Assembly (NCBI GenBank): GCA_016744475.1
Contig: JADGEH010000048.1
Span: 1-35,014, forward strand
Source: Thiotrichales bacterium
GTDB lineage: Bacteria > Pseudomonadota > Gammaproteobacteria > Beggiatoales > Beggiatoaceae
Direction: 5' to 3'
Length of the DNA: 35,014 nucleotides
The notes beneath the pieces are model-generated. The model made no database searches and was not told the DNA's origin. It saw only the letters and a program-made list of their open reading frames with translations. This document shows, piece by piece, positions 17,089-25,762 of the stretch (positions within the stretch are counted from its first letter, which is position 1; each line of letters begins with the position of its first letter). A program made the position numbers and the translations under genes.

Positions 17089-17944
17089 TCCCGTAAACAG
17101 TTCTGATGATCGAGCGGTGAGAATTATATTCAGCATCGGTAGCTGGTACTAGGGCGGTTAAATGGGCGCTATTTAATAATTGACGACCTTCAGCCGTGTC
17201 GTTTAAGTGGCTGAGCAAATGCTGGATTTTATCGCGTAATGTGCTGTCTATGGCAGCTTTAACAGCCCAAGGTAAATGGGGTAATTGTGCTCCACGCGCT
17301 AAGACATTCATTTCTTTTATGTCAATGTGTTGTTTGACGACCTCTAAATTTAGGACTTTATCTCCAGAACCTGCTGCTGCCGCTTGTCCATAATAAGCCG
17401 ATAAAATCGCATTAGGCGGGTTTTTCGCAAAGGCTTCTTCATATTCTCCCGCTAATAGACCGCCCCAACGCAGTAGGTAGGTGGCAACAATATAGCTTTG
17501 CATGGCTTTAGGCCCACCACCAAAGATAATTTTTTTACCTTTTAAATCCTGCATTGAGGTGATGCCGCTATCTTTGCGCACGATGATCGCACCTGCAATC
17601 GTGCTTTCCCCAAATTCTTCATTTTTTAAGATAACTTGATAGCCAAACTTCTTTTGAGAAACAACATAGTGGTACTGATTATAATGCACAAGGTCATAGC
17701 GTTGTTGCTCCACACTATCCCAGAAACTTTTGAAATCTTTGGTCGTAATGAGTTTAACTTCTCGTCCGAGTTGGGTAGATAAATAATCGGCTAAAGGACG
17801 AAAAAGTTGAAAGGTGACTGTTGCATTACGACGTGGAAATACGCCCATGGTCAATGGTGATAATACTTCAGATTCAGCCGCCCAGATAACGCTTTGAGGA
17901 CTCATCAATAGGCTGATGAGTATGAATATTTGTAAACAACGCAT
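17072..17944 (-). CDS. PhnD-type phosphate/phosphonate periplasmic substrate-binding protein
   Basis: Periplasmic binding protein of the PhnD/phosphite family. A signal peptide of about 22 residues (MRCLQIFILISLLMSPQSVIWA) precedes LTMGVFPRRNATVTFQLFRPLADYLSTQLG. The family segments YDLVHYNQYHYVV, TSMQDLKGKKIIFGGGP and AKNPPNAILSAYYGQAAAAGSG follow. The start at 17944 has AGAGG seven bases upstream; an ATG at 17959 is part of that site. No ABC permease or ATPase lies nearby. The stop overlaps the kinase start, so it probably works as the ligand-sensing subunit of that kinase, not as a transporter part. The ligand is not known. Confidence 0.88.
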   Translation of the reverse strand: MRCLQIFILISLLMSPQSVIWAAESEVLSPLTMGVFPRRNATVTFQLFRPLADYLSTQLGREVKLITTKDFKSFWDSVEQQRYDLVHYNQYHYVVSQKKFGYQVILKNEEFGESTIAGAIIVRKDSGITSMQDLKGKKIIFGGGPKAMQSYIVATYLLRWGGLLAGEYEEAFAKNPPNAILSAYYGQAAAAGSGDKVLNLEVVKQHIDIKEMNVLARGAQLPHLPWAVKAAIDSTLRDKIQHLLSHLNDTAEGRQLLNSAHLTALVPATDAEYNSHRSIIRTVYGNDYAK

Positions 17945-17963
17945 TGAAAAACCTCTCATAAAC

Positions 17964-18020
17964 TAGGCTCTATTGACATTTGGGAGAAAAATACCCGCAT
18001 CTAAGTCTCAATAGAGCCTA
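17964..18020. repeat. 57-bp inverted-repeat element upstream of the phnD-like gene
   Basis: TAGGCTCTATTGA (17964-17976) is repeated perfectly inverted at 18008-18020, 31 bases apart. The ends are bounded by TA, and AGAGCCTATA is shared with the MITE ends at 28549 and 6334. It could be a very short MITE or a stem-loop in the leader of the phnD-like/kinase operon. Confidence 0.55.
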
Positions 18021-18147
18021 TATAGCATCAAACAAATGAAAAATTTATGCTCATATCATATTTTTTGTTTGAAAAAAACCGATTGAAAGAATGAAGCTAA
18101 TATTTTTTTGTTTATGGGATAAATAATGAGGTTATATTTTATGTGAA

Positions 18148-18169
18148 AACGCGCTGATAAGCGCGTTTA
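18148..18169 (-). terminator. Hairpin, likely distal terminator of the fab operon
   Basis: AAACGCGCT (18148-18156) pairs with AGCGCGTTT (18161-18169) around GATA. On the minus strand the stem is followed by a short T-run (TTTT), so it could end fab-operon transcripts. Confidence 0.5.
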
Positions 18170-18212
18170 GATAGATTGACAGCACATTTATAGCAAAATT
18201 ATATCAGTTGTT

Positions 18213-18245
18213 AAGACAGCCAGCCCTTCAAGGACTGGCTGTCTT
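18213..18245. terminator. Strong 11-bp hairpin downstream of fabF
   Basis: AAGACAGCCAG (18213-18223) pairs with CTGGCTGTCTT (18235-18245), and the inner CCTT/AAGG could extend the stem. It is 143 bases after the fabF stop in the minus direction. There is no long T-run on either side, so it is a hairpin of terminator or RNA-stability type. Confidence 0.5.
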
Positions 18246-18387
18246 GGGTTTGGCTCTATCGCAAGCCTATAAATGATGTACTTTAGCTATATATCAGTGT
18301 GCTGTAGGGGCTGATGATGTATTTAAGCGGCTATGTACTATATGGCGTAAAAGTCCACAACAGCAAAGTATTAGTGACTGTGTTCGC

Positions 18388-19638
18388 CTATTTCATACGC
18401 TTGAATACTAAACTACCATTGGTACCACCAAAACCAAATGAATTAGATAAAGCAACATCAATGAGCATGTCTCGCGCAGTATGCGGCACATAATCTAAAT
18501 CACAATCAGGATCAGGATAATCCAGATTAATGGTGGGAGGGGCTACTTGATGATAAATACTGAGTACGGTGAATACTGCTTCTACACCACCCGCAGCACC
18601 TAATAAGTGCCCAATCATAGATTTAGTTGAACTGACTGCGAGTTTGTAAGCGTGCTCAGAAAAAATGCTTTTAATCGCTAGGGTTTCTGCTTTATCGCCT
18701 AATTGGGTGGAAGTGCCATGCGCATTAATATAATGGATGTCTTCAGGATTGACTTTGGCATGGCGTAAAGCATTACGAATACAACGCGCTGCGCCTTCGC
18801 CGTTTTCAGGGGGAGCGGTCATGTGGTAGGCATCACAACTCATACCTGAACCTAGCAGTTCAGCATACATTTTAGCGCCTCGCTGCCGTGCATGTTCATA
18901 TTCTTCAAGCACTAAAACACCCGCACCATCCCCTAATACGAAACCATCACGTTCTTTATCCCAAGGGCGGCTAGCCTGTTTGGGATCATCGTTGCGAGTC
19001 GATAAAGCTCGTGCTGCGGCAAATCCGCCGATGCCTAAAGGACAAGTCGCCATTTCTGCCCCCCCTGCCAACATCACATCCGCTTCATCACGCTCAATCA
19101 TGTGCGCAGCTTCGCCAATACTATGGGTGCCCGATGTGCAGGCTGTGACGATAGAGTAACTAGGACCTTTTAGACCAAAACGAATAGAGACTTGACCGGG
19201 TGCCATGTTAGTGATACTGGCAGGGACAAAGAAGGGGGAAATTTTACGTGCCCCTGATTGCTGATAATTTTCACACGTTGCTCCAATACCAGGGAGTCCA
19301 CCAATGCCTGAACCAATCACTACGCCAATACGTTCTGCATTACTATCTGTCACACTTAAACCTGAATCTTCTAGGGCATCGGTACTGGCTGCTATCGCAT
19401 AATGAATAAATTTATCCATTTTACGGGCATCTTTGGTGGTTAAATATTTTCCTAATTCAAAACCTTGTACAACAGCGCTTATTTGGCTGTTAAAGGAGGT
19501 AGCATCAAATAAGGTGATCGGTGCAATGCCGCTTTTACCAGCAAGAATATTTTCCCAAGCGGTTTCAATTGTGGAGCCTGCGGGGGACACAATGCCTAAC
19601 CCGGTAACTACCACCCGTCTTTTTGATGTTTGGCTCAT
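18388..19638 (-). CDS. fabF: Beta-ketoacyl-ACP synthase II FabF
   Basis: Condenses malonyl-ACP with growing acyl-ACP chains. The KAS II triad is Cys167 ([10 protein letters not shown]), His307 (INAHGTST) and His344 ([13 protein letters not shown]). [13 protein letters not shown] at the start and [15 protein letters not shown] at the end are typical. Length (416) is normal. It is the last gene of the fab block, 135 bases after acpP, a gap with a large palindrome that may tune its expression relative to acpP. Confidence 0.97.
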   Translation of the reverse strand: MSQTSKRRVVVTGLGIVSPAGSTIETAWENILAGKSGIAPITLFDATSFNSQISAVVQGFELGKYLTTKDARKMDKFIHYAIAASTDALEDSGLSVTDSNAERIGVVIGSGIGGLPGIGATCENYQQSGARKISPFFVPASITNMAPGQVSIRFGLKGPSYSIVTACTSGTHSIGEAAHMIERDEADVMLAGGAEMATCPLGIGGFAAARALSTRNDDPKQASRPWDKERDGFVLGDGAGVLVLEEYEHARQRGAKMYAELLGSGMSCDAYHMTAPPENGEGAARCIRNALRHAKVNPEDIHYINAHGTSTQLGDKAETLAIKSIFSEHAYKLAVSSTKSMIGHLLGAAGGVEAVFTVLSIYHQVAPPTINLDYPDPDCDLDYVPHTARDMLIDVALSNSFGFGGTNGSLVFKRMK

Positions 19639-19729
19639 GAAAATTCCAGCTTAAATAAAAGAAAAGCGGCCGGCTTATTTGGGCTGACCGCTTTGTCTGA
19701 TATACATAATGAATAACTTCGAATATGAC

Positions 19730-19758
19730 ATAAATTTTCAGTTGAACTGAAAATTTAT
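19730..19758 (-). terminator. 29-base palindromic hairpin between acpP and fabF
   Basis: A 14-base arm at 19730-19743 (ATAAATTTTCAGTT) is perfectly repeated inverted at 19745-19758, leaving one central base. It begins 15 bases after the acpP stop codon. It is AT-rich, without a distinct T-tail, and is best read as a partial terminator or mRNA-end-stabilising hairpin that keeps acpP transcript more abundant than fabF. Confidence 0.5.
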
Positions 19759-19773
19759 GAAAGAGAAAAGCCT

Positions 19774-20007
19774 TTAGATGTGAGCGTTTACGTAGTCAAT
19801 TGCTTCTTGTACCGTGGTGATCTTTTCAGCATCTTCATCAGGAATTTCGCAACCGAATTCTTCTTCCAAGGCCATCACTAATTCCACAGTATCAAGGGAA
19901 TCCGCGCCCAAATCATCAACAAAAGAGGCTTCGTTGTTGACTTCTTCGTCTTTCACGCCTAATTGTTCAACCACAATCTTCTTAACGCGTTCCTCTACAG
20001 TACTCAT
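19774..20007 (-). CDS. acpP: Acyl carrier protein AcpP
   Basis: Carrier of acyl chains in fatty acid synthesis. The phosphopantetheine-attachment Ser37 lies in [22 protein letters not shown], and the protein is highly acidic, as expected. 77 residues is the usual size. The ATG is preceded by a GGGAGGATAT ribosome site. It is separated from fabG by 346 bases, probably with its own promoter. Confidence 0.98.
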   Translation of the reverse strand: MSTVEERVKKIVVEQLGVKDEEVNNEASFVDDLGADSLDTVELVMALEEEFGCEIPDEDAEKITTVQEAIDYVNAHI

Positions 20008-20353
20008 AAAGCAAATATCCTCCCGGATAAGGTGTTGATGTTACCTAAAATAAAGCTTCCGATAACGTTGAATGAATTATCAATAACCCAAGTTTAGAAT
20101 GCTAAAATAGCTGTTCTTAAACAAGCACTTAAAACTTCGATAAAATCCAAGATATTGTCTCTGTGACATCAGCGATAAAGCCTTGAATCCATAGGCGTGC
20201 GATTATAATCCAAATTATCCACTTTGCCTAATATCCGGTGTCGAAGCTGGCTGCCGATAAATGTGTTTATTTTCTAAATCACCCCACTGACAAGTGCTAT
20301 TGATATTCCCTGTACATGAATATTTTGAGGGGGAGCCTTTTCCCCTCTAAGGC
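20008..20353. other. Intergenic region between fabG and acpP
   Basis: No gene is visible. It contains a possible acpP promoter (20202-20230) and, just after fabG, GAGGGG (20327-20332) paired with CCCCTC (20342-20347), a modest hairpin with no T-run. A separate promoter for acpP, whose product is needed in large amounts, is commonly found. Confidence 0.5.
20202..20230 (-). promoter_or_regulatory. Candidate sigma-70 promoter of acpP
   Basis: On the minus strand TAGGCA (20230-20225) and a perfect TATAAT (20207-20202) are 17 bases apart. The -35 matches consensus at 4 of 6. The leader to acpP would be about 190 bases. Confidence 0.4.
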
Positions 20354-21103
20354 TTACACCATGTGCATACCACCATTGACATGCAGCGTTTCTCCCGTGA
20401 TATAAGCGCCCATGGGTGAGGCTAAAAATAGCACGGCATGAGCAATATCTTCAGGGCTTCCCGCACGCTTTAGTGGAATTCGACTCATCATCGCATCGCG
20501 CTGTTCTTGAGATAAGACGGCGGTCATATCGGTTTCAATATAGCCTGGTGCTACGGCATTGACCGTAATACCGCGTGAACCAACTTCTTGTGCCAAAGAT
20601 TTACTAAAGCCCAGTATGCCCGCTTTAGTGGCGGCGTAGTTGGTTTGTCCTGGGTTGCCAGTGACACCTACCATTGAAGTAATATTAATGATACGTCCTT
20701 GCCGAGCTTTCATCATGGGGCGTAGGCAAGCTTTGCTAAGACGAAAAACCGCATTGAGATTGGTCTCTACAACATCATCCCATTCTTCATTTTTCATTTT
20801 AATTAATAAGTTATCGCGTGTAATAGCGGCGTTATTAACAAGAATGCTGGGCATAGTATCTTTTAAATGTGCCAATAAGGCTTCCAATGAAGCGGGATCG
20901 CCCGCTTGATAAACCCATCCGTGCCCATTAAAACCTTTTTCCTTCATATATTGGTCGATACTATTCACACCTTTGTCTGAGGTGGCGGTACCGATCACTT
21001 CAGCCCCAGCAGCCGCGAGTTTTTCCGCGATCTCTTTACCTATACCTCGACTGGCTCCAGTGACTAAAGCGACTTGCTGATCTAAATTAAGTGGCGTAAC
21101 CAT
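20354..21103 (-). CDS. fabG: 3-oxoacyl-ACP reductase FabG
   Basis: NADPH-dependent SDR that reduces beta-ketoacyl-ACP. The cofactor motif is TGASRGIG at 15-22; the catalytic residues are Asn115, Ser143, Tyr156 and Lys160 (YAATK). The end, GAYITGETLHVNGGMHMV, is typical FabG. Length (249) is normal. It is 47 bases after fabD. Confidence 0.97.
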   Translation of the reverse strand: MVTPLNLDQQVALVTGASRGIGKEIAEKLAAAGAEVIGTATSDKGVNSIDQYMKEKGFNGHGWVYQAGDPASLEALLAHLKDTMPSILVNNAAITRDNLLIKMKNEEWDDVVETNLNAVFRLSKACLRPMMKARQGRIINITSMVGVTGNPGQTNYAATKAGILGFSKSLAQEVGSRGITVNAVAPGYIETDMTAVLSQEQRDAMMSRIPLKRAGSPEDIAHAVLFLASPMGAYITGETLHVNGGMHMV

Positions 21104-21150
21104 ACAATATCCTTTTCTAAAAACAAGATTTTACGGCGCAAGGGAGGGAG

Positions 21151-22089
21151 CTATGAGCCATTGATGGCTTGTAAAGCTTTATCCAGACTGGCGTTATCAA
21201 ACATTGGTAAGGCTTGCAGAGATTTATTAATGCGCTTATGCAAACCTGTCAATACTTTGCCGGGCCCACATTCAATGACTTGTTGGATATTTTCTGCAGC
21301 CATTTTTTCGATGCTTTCGACCCAGCGCACGGGTTGATGTAATTGTGCTGCTAATACTTGCTGAATGGCTTCAACATCGGTATGCACCATCACATCCGCA
21401 TTGTGTAACACAGGAATATCCGGCAATTGCCAATTGAGTGTTGCCATCGTTTCACTCAGGCGCTCAGCGGCAGGAGTCATCAAGGCGCAATGAGAAGGCA
21501 CACTCACGGACAAGAGTATGGCTTTTTTCGCCCCAGACTCTTTGCACGCAGCTATGGCGCGTTCAACAGCGGCTTTGTGTCCAGCGATCACGACTTGACC
21601 GGGGGCATTAAAATTAACCGCTGAGACGACTTCATTTTGCGCAGCATGAGCGCAGGCTTGTTTAACGGCGTTGTCATCCAAACCCAAAATCGCCGCCATG
21701 GCTCCAATATTATGAGGTACCGCTTGTTGCATTAACCGACCTCGTTCTGCCACTAAACGTACCGCATCTTCAAAGGCTAAGGCATGGGTGTAAGTTAATG
21801 CGGTGTATTCACCCAAACTGTGTCCTGCACAAAGGGTGGGTTTACCGCCACCTTGAGCTTCCCACACACGAGCCACAGCGATGCCTGCGGTGAGTAAGGC
21901 GGGCTGTGTATTGTCAGTTTGGTTGAGTTGCTCTTCAGAACCCGATTGGCTTAATGCCCATAAATCTAAGCTAAGCGCTTCAGAGGCTTGTTCAAAGGTG
22001 TGTTTGATGAGGGGATAAGTCGCCGCTAAGTCCGCTAACATGCCAATAGATTGGGAACCTTGGCCGGGAAAAACTAATGCAAAAGACAT
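21151..22089 (-). CDS. fabD: Malonyl-CoA:ACP transacylase FabD
   Basis: Loads malonyl groups onto ACP. FPGQGSQ near the N-terminus, nucleophile Ser91 in GHSLGEY, and His200 in SVPSHCALM form the active site; AVNFNAPGQVVIAG and ECGPGKVLTGL are also conserved. Length (312) is normal. It starts 169 bases after the fabH stop; I see no distinct promoter in this gap. Confidence 0.97.
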   Translation of the reverse strand: MSFALVFPGQGSQSIGMLADLAATYPLIKHTFEQASEALSLDLWALSQSGSEEQLNQTDNTQPALLTAGIAVARVWEAQGGGKPTLCAGHSLGEYTALTYTHALAFEDAVRLVAERGRLMQQAVPHNIGAMAAILGLDDNAVKQACAHAAQNEVVSAVNFNAPGQVVIAGHKAAVERAIAACKESGAKKAILLSVSVPSHCALMTPAAERLSETMATLNWQLPDIPVLHNADVMVHTDVEAIQQVLAAQLHQPVRWVESIEKMAAENIQQVIECGPGKVLTGLHKRINKSLQALPMFDNASLDKALQAINGS

Positions 22090-22258
22090 AAAGAAAACCT
22101 TAAATAATGACTGAGATTATATAGAGGTGCATCATGCGGAGTGTTTGGATGTGCTTCGTAACAGAGCCTCTGCTAGATGCGTTGTTTTATTAGGATAGAC
22201 AGCAGCGCAGCAGGCAGGTGCTCAATGTACAGACTGCGTAAGGTGAAGGGGTGATGAG

Positions 22259-23224
22259 TTAAAACTTAAGCAGCGCTGAACCCCAAGTAAAACCACCGCC
22301 CATAGCGCATAACATGAGATTGTGTCCGGGTTGAATGCGACCGTCGCGCACTGCAGTATCTAATGCTAAAGGCACCGATGCGGCTGAAGTATTGCCATGT
22401 TCGCTGACGGTTTGCACGACTTTACTGCTCGGCAACTGAAGTTTTTTAGCCACTGCGCCTAAAATGCGGGTATTGGCTTGGTGGGGCACTACCCAGTCCA
22501 CATCATCAATACTAAATTGGTTGACGGTTAAAGCTTCCTTTACGGCTGAGGACATGTTGGCCACTGCCAGCTTAAAGACTTCTGCACCGTTCATTGTGGT
22601 AAAACCATTACCGCCTTGTAAGCGGCCTTCGGCAATATAACCAGGCACGGTGAGGCTGTTGTTATATTGTCCTTCAGCATATAAATGTGAAGAATAAATG
22701 CCAGGTTCTTGTGCCGCTTCTAATACAACGGCTCCAGCGCCATCGCCAAATAATACGCAAGTGCCTCGATCTGTCCAATCCAGCAGACGAGAAAAGGTTT
22801 CTGCACCGATCACTAATGCGCGTTTAGCACTGCCAGAGCGAATGAATTTATCGGCAATACTGAGCGCATAAACAAAACCTGTACAAACAGCTTGGACATC
22901 AAAAGCTGGACAGCCTCCGGCACCGAGTTTGTCTTGTACTAAACAAGCTGTGCTAGGGAAAATGCGATCAGGTGTGGTGGTGCCGAGGATGATTAAATCT
23001 AAACTGGCGGGATCAATATCAGCATATTGCAATGCGGCTTGGCTAGCACGCAAGGCGAGATCAGAAGTGAATTGATCGGGGGCTGCCAAGTGACGTTCAC
23101 GGATGCCAGTGCGGGATACAATCCATTCATCATTGGTATCTACTATTTTTTCCAAATCAGCATTCGTTAAAATGCGTTCCGGCAAATAACTGCCAACACC
23201 AATAATCCGTGAGTATGTTGTCAT
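22259..23224 (-). CDS. fabH: Beta-ketoacyl-ACP synthase III FabH
   Basis: Starts fatty acid synthesis by condensing acetyl-CoA with malonyl-ACP. The triad is Cys114 ([13 protein letters not shown]), a His in [11 protein letters not shown] and an Asn in EHGNTSAAS. The N-terminal [17 protein letters not shown] is typical. Length 321. Its ATG overlaps the plsX stop by four bases (ATGA), indicating coupled translation. Confidence 0.97.
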   Translation of the reverse strand: MTTYSRIIGVGSYLPERILTNADLEKIVDTNDEWIVSRTGIRERHLAAPDQFTSDLALRASQAALQYADIDPASLDLIILGTTTPDRIFPSTACLVQDKLGAGGCPAFDVQAVCTGFVYALSIADKFIRSGSAKRALVIGAETFSRLLDWTDRGTCVLFGDGAGAVVLEAAQEPGIYSSHLYAEGQYNNSLTVPGYIAEGRLQGGNGFTTMNGAEVFKLAVANMSSAVKEALTVNQFSIDDVDWVVPHQANTRILGAVAKKLQLPSSKVVQTVSEHGNTSAASVPLALDTAVRDGRIQPGHNLMLCAMGGGFTWGSALLKF

Positions 23225-24237
23225 CCAGTAGGTTCCGTTTGGGTTTGGCCTAAAATCGTATCCAATTGATCACGGATACGTTCCGGGACATTTTTCTCGA
23301 CTTCTAAGATAGCTTCATGAATGGCATACGAAAAAGCCAGCGCATCTGCACCACCGTGGCTTTTTATAACGATGCCTTGCAAGCCTAATAAGCTCGCTCC
23401 ATTGTAGCGACGTGGGTCAATGCGGTGTTTTAAGCTTTTCAGTACAGGCATCGATACGAGTGCGGCAAATTTAGTCAGTAGATTAGCCGAAAAGGCTTGT
23501 TTGAAATAATGAGTAATCATTTTTGCCGCACCTTCACTGGCTTTCAATGCGACATTGCCTGCAAAACCATCACACACCACCACATCAACAGTGCCTTTAA
23601 AAATATCATCACCTTCAACAAAACCCGTGTAATTAATGGGTTTGCTAGACAGTAATTGTGCGGCTTGTTTGACTTGTTCGTTACCTTTGATTTCTTCTGC
23701 ACCAATATTGAGTAAACCAATCCGAGGATTATCAATATTATTAATCGCTGAGGTCAACACTGAACCCATCACGGCAAACTGCAATAAATGCTGGGCACTA
23801 GAATCAACATTAGCGCCTAAATCCAGCACATGTATCTGTCCCGTCATGGTCGGTAATGCCGTGCATATGGCAGGGCGATCAATATAAGGTAAGGTTTTTA
23901 GTACAAAACGTGCTGTTGCCATTAAAGCACCCGTGTTACCTGCACTGACACAGGCTTGGGCTTCACCCGATTTCACCAAATTAATGGCGACACGCATGGA
24001 TGAATCTTTTTTCTGGCGTAAGGCTTTAGAGGGCATTTCATGCATTTCAACCACTTGTGAAGCATGGTGGATATGCAATCGAGACTGAGGGCTGACTTTG
24101 CTGTTCAGCAAGGTTTCATCGCCGACTAAAATCAGCTCCAGTTCAGGGTGTTGTTTCAATGCTTGGAGGGCGGCAGGTAGTACCGTATCAATACCATGAT
24201 CCCCCCCCATCGCATCTAAAGCAATGCGCACGGTCAA
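23221..24237 (-). CDS. plsX: Phosphate acyltransferase PlsX
   Basis: Makes acyl-phosphate from acyl-ACP for phospholipid synthesis. Homology begins at [14 protein letters not shown]. The likely start is TTG at 24237, with AGGA eight bases upstream; a GTG two codons later is the alternative, and an ATG at 24294 would overlap rpmF in another frame. Conserved segments: [18 protein letters not shown] '[16 protein letters not shown]', 'LDLGANVDS', '[14 protein letters not shown]' and '[15 protein letters not shown]'-like '[15 protein letters not shown]'. 338 residues. It follows rpmF by 4 bases. Confidence 0.95.
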   Translation of the reverse strand: MTVRIALDAMGGDHGIDTVLPAALQALKQHPELELILVGDETLLNSKVSPQSRLHIHHASQVVEMHEMPSKALRQKKDSSMRVAINLVKSGEAQACVSAGNTGALMATARFVLKTLPYIDRPAICTALPTMTGQIHVLDLGANVDSSAQHLLQFAVMGSVLTSAINNIDNPRIGLLNIGAEEIKGNEQVKQAAQLLSSKPINYTGFVEGDDIFKGTVDVVVCDGFAGNVALKASEGAAKMITHYFKQAFSANLLTKFAALVSMPVLKSLKHRIDPRRYNGASLLGLQGIVIKSHGGADALAFSYAIHEAILEVEKNVPERIRDQLDTILGQTQTEPTG

Positions 24238-24241
24238 GCGC

Positions 24242-24421
24242 TTAATCCTGTTTTTCAGGTAATACTTGACGACCGCGATAATAGCCATCAGCACTCACAT
24301 GATGACGACGGTGAGTTTCGCCGCTTAATGGCTCAGTGGATAAGGTAGGTTTGGATAATGAATCATGCGCACGACGCATACCACGCTTAGAAGGGGTTTT
24401 ACGGTTTTGTTGGACTGCCAT
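24242..24421 (-). CDS. rpmF: 50S ribosomal protein L32
   Basis: A 59-residue ribosomal protein beginning [20 protein letters not shown], followed by the conserved [33 protein letters not shown]. Lys/Arg/His-rich, as expected. No zinc-binding cysteines, so it is the Cys-free form. AAGGA precedes the ATG. It sits between yceD and plsX in the conserved gammaproteobacterial order, with the plsX TTG 4 bases after its stop. Confidence 0.96.
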   Translation of the reverse strand: MAVQQNRKTPSKRGMRRAHDSLSKPTLSTEPLSGETHRRHHVSADGYYRGRQVLPEKQD

Positions 24422-24466
24422 GAAGGATTCCTTTGCGACAAAAAATTAAATTAGTTGCTGAAGTTA

Positions 24467-24495
24467 AAGAAGCCATCTGTTTAAGATGGCTTCTT
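24467..24495 (-). terminator. Stable hairpin around the yceD stop codon
   Basis: AAGAAGCCATCT (24467-24478) pairs perfectly with AGATGGCTTCTT (24484-24495), a 12-bp stem. The TAA stop of yceD (24481-24483) lies in the 5-base loop. TTT directly follows the stem on the minus strand, with a longer T-run about 20 bases further. It may be an attenuator controlling rpmF-plsX-fab expression. Confidence 0.55.
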
Positions 24496-25053
24496 ATCAT
24501 TGGTATGTTGTTTAAGCGCAGCCAATGCTTGAAACGGATGATGTTGAGCCTCCATCGTGCTCACATCATTATCCTCTACTCGATTATCTGCGGCGTAATC
24601 ATGTGCAGGACATTGTTCATGAAAAGGCGCAAAAGGCACCGCTAATAACACCTCATCTTCCACCAAGTCACTGAGTAGAATTCGTTCTGCTGATAGTGAT
24701 ATGGATTCAAAACCAGCGGGTAAATTCTGCTCAGTCTGTCCGGGCTTTAAGGGGCATAAGGCAGTGTTTAATCGTGTAGACCAAGATAAGGGTTGTAAAC
24801 AGCGTTGACATTGTAATATGAGTTGAACATCAATATGTCCTACAATGACCGCACGATGCGTAATGATTTGAAATTGCCAATCAATACACACTTGCCCCTG
24901 CGGCTGTTCAAGCTGTGTGAGTAAGCGCGGCAATGATGACAAGGCTATTTCACCACTTAAATGCTGCTGCTGTTGCGCCACTGTCCAAGGATCAATGATG
25001 CGTTTACTTAAATCTTTAGACACGTCCCACTCCGTTTTTGGGCTGCGAAACAT
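24481..25053 (-). CDS. yceD: YceD family (DUF177) protein
   Basis: Family linked to 23S rRNA accumulation and often placed before rpmF. The start at 25053 (MFRSPKTEWDVSK) has GGAGG a few bases upstream; an ATG at 25107 in frame would cross the promoter of yceF. The CxxC-like LQCQRCLQPL near residues 100-110 is the family motif. The acidic region ILLSDLVEDEVLLAVPFAP is conserved, and a C-terminal 'NPFQALAALK'-like HPFQALAALK is the family end. 190 residues. The first gene of the yceD-rpmF-plsX-fab block. Confidence 0.92.
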   Translation of the reverse strand: MFRSPKTEWDVSKDLSKRIIDPWTVAQQQQHLSGEIALSSLPRLLTQLEQPQGQVCIDWQFQIITHRAVIVGHIDVQLILQCQRCLQPLSWSTRLNTALCPLKPGQTEQNLPAGFESISLSAERILLSDLVEDEVLLAVPFAPFHEQCPAHDYAADNRVEDNDVSTMEAQHHPFQALAALKQHTNDKKPS

Positions 25054-25063
25054 AAGCCCTCCA

Positions 25064-25072
25064 TGATATAAT
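25064..25072 (+). promoter_or_regulatory. Extended -10 promoter of yceF
   Basis: TG at 25064-25065 precedes a perfect TATAAT at 25067-25072 by one base, an extended -10 element. No good -35 is found 17 bases upstream. The predicted leader to the ATG at 25127 is about 48 bases. It lies next to the divergent yceD start. Confidence 0.6.
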
Positions 25073-25126
25073 GCCCCGCTTTTTGTGTCAAACATCACAG
25101 CTTGCAACTATCAAGACCTCTATTCT

Positions 25127-25741
25127 ATGACTGCACATACTGCTCAATCACCAAACGTACCTACACCTATTTTGGTGCTCGCGTCCACCTCCCCTTTTCG
25201 TCGTGAAGTATTACAACGCTTGCGTCTCGATTTTGAAACCTTTGCTCCCGGCGTGGACGAAACCGCTTTAGCAGGAGAAACGCCGCCAGATTTAGTGCGG
25301 CGACTGGCTCAACTGAAAGCCTGTAGCGCTCAACAACGATACCCCAATGCTTTATCCATCGGTTCTGACCAAATGGCCGTGATTGGCGATACTGTTTTGG
25401 GCAAACCCGGTCATCATGACCAAGCCGTAGAGCAACTGCGCATGGCGAGTGGACAACGAGTCGATTTTTTGACCGGACTCTGTGTATTTAATACCGCCAA
25501 TGGCGAGATGCAGACGGCTATTGAAGTGTTCAGCGTCTTATTTCGAGTCTTAAGCGATGAACAAATTGAGCGTTATTTGCGTAAAGATGAGCCTTACAAC
25601 TGTGCAGGCAGCTTTAAATCAGAGGGTTTTGGTATCGCTTTGCTAGAACGTATGGAAGGGAGTGATCCTACTTCTGTTATCGGCCTGCCGTTGATTCGCT
25701 TAGTGCGAATGCTAGAAAAAGCCGGCATGGAAGTGATTTAG
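25127..25741 (+). CDS. Maf-type nucleotide pyrophosphatase, YceF-like
   Basis: Hydrolyses modified NTPs; the YceF branch prefers m7GTP. LASTSPFRREVL at residues 18-29 and the catalytic GSDQ with Asp81 are diagnostic. CAGSFKSEGFGIALLERMEGSDPTSVIGLPL is the conserved C-terminal part. The start at 25127 was chosen since 14 upstream codons in frame overlap the promoter and yceD. 204 residues. The location, divergent from yceD-rpmF, matches E. coli yceF. It ends 21 bases before the convergent hybrid kinase gene, with no visible terminator. Confidence 0.92.
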   Translation: MTAHTAQSPNVPTPILVLASTSPFRREVLQRLRLDFETFAPGVDETALAGETPPDLVRRLAQLKACSAQQRYPNALSIGSDQMAVIGDTVLGKPGHHDQAVEQLRMASGQRVDFLTGLCVFNTANGEMQTAIEVFSVLFRVLSDEQIERYLRKDEPYNCAGSFKSEGFGIALLERMEGSDPTSVIGLPLIRLVRMLEKAGMEVI

Positions 25742-25762
25742 CCCATCGCGGAGATAGGCGGA

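Larger units (their letters stand above)
18021..18387. other. Intergenic region between fabF and the phnD-like gene
   Basis: No gene is visible. The region is AT-rich. It holds two hairpins downstream of fabF, listed separately, and probably the promoter of the phnD-like/kinase operon, which I cannot place firmly. Confidence 0.5.

Noticed and set aside
17089..17136. An upstream start for the membrane hybrid kinase
   Set aside because: It would overlap the phnD-like gene by 65 bases and has no ribosome-binding site; the ATG at 17088 has GGGA next to it and begins a normal cytoplasmic N-terminus before TM1.
24238..24294. An ATG start for plsX at 24294
   Set aside because: The added residues overlap rpmF and are unlike PlsX, whose homology begins at the TTG (24237).
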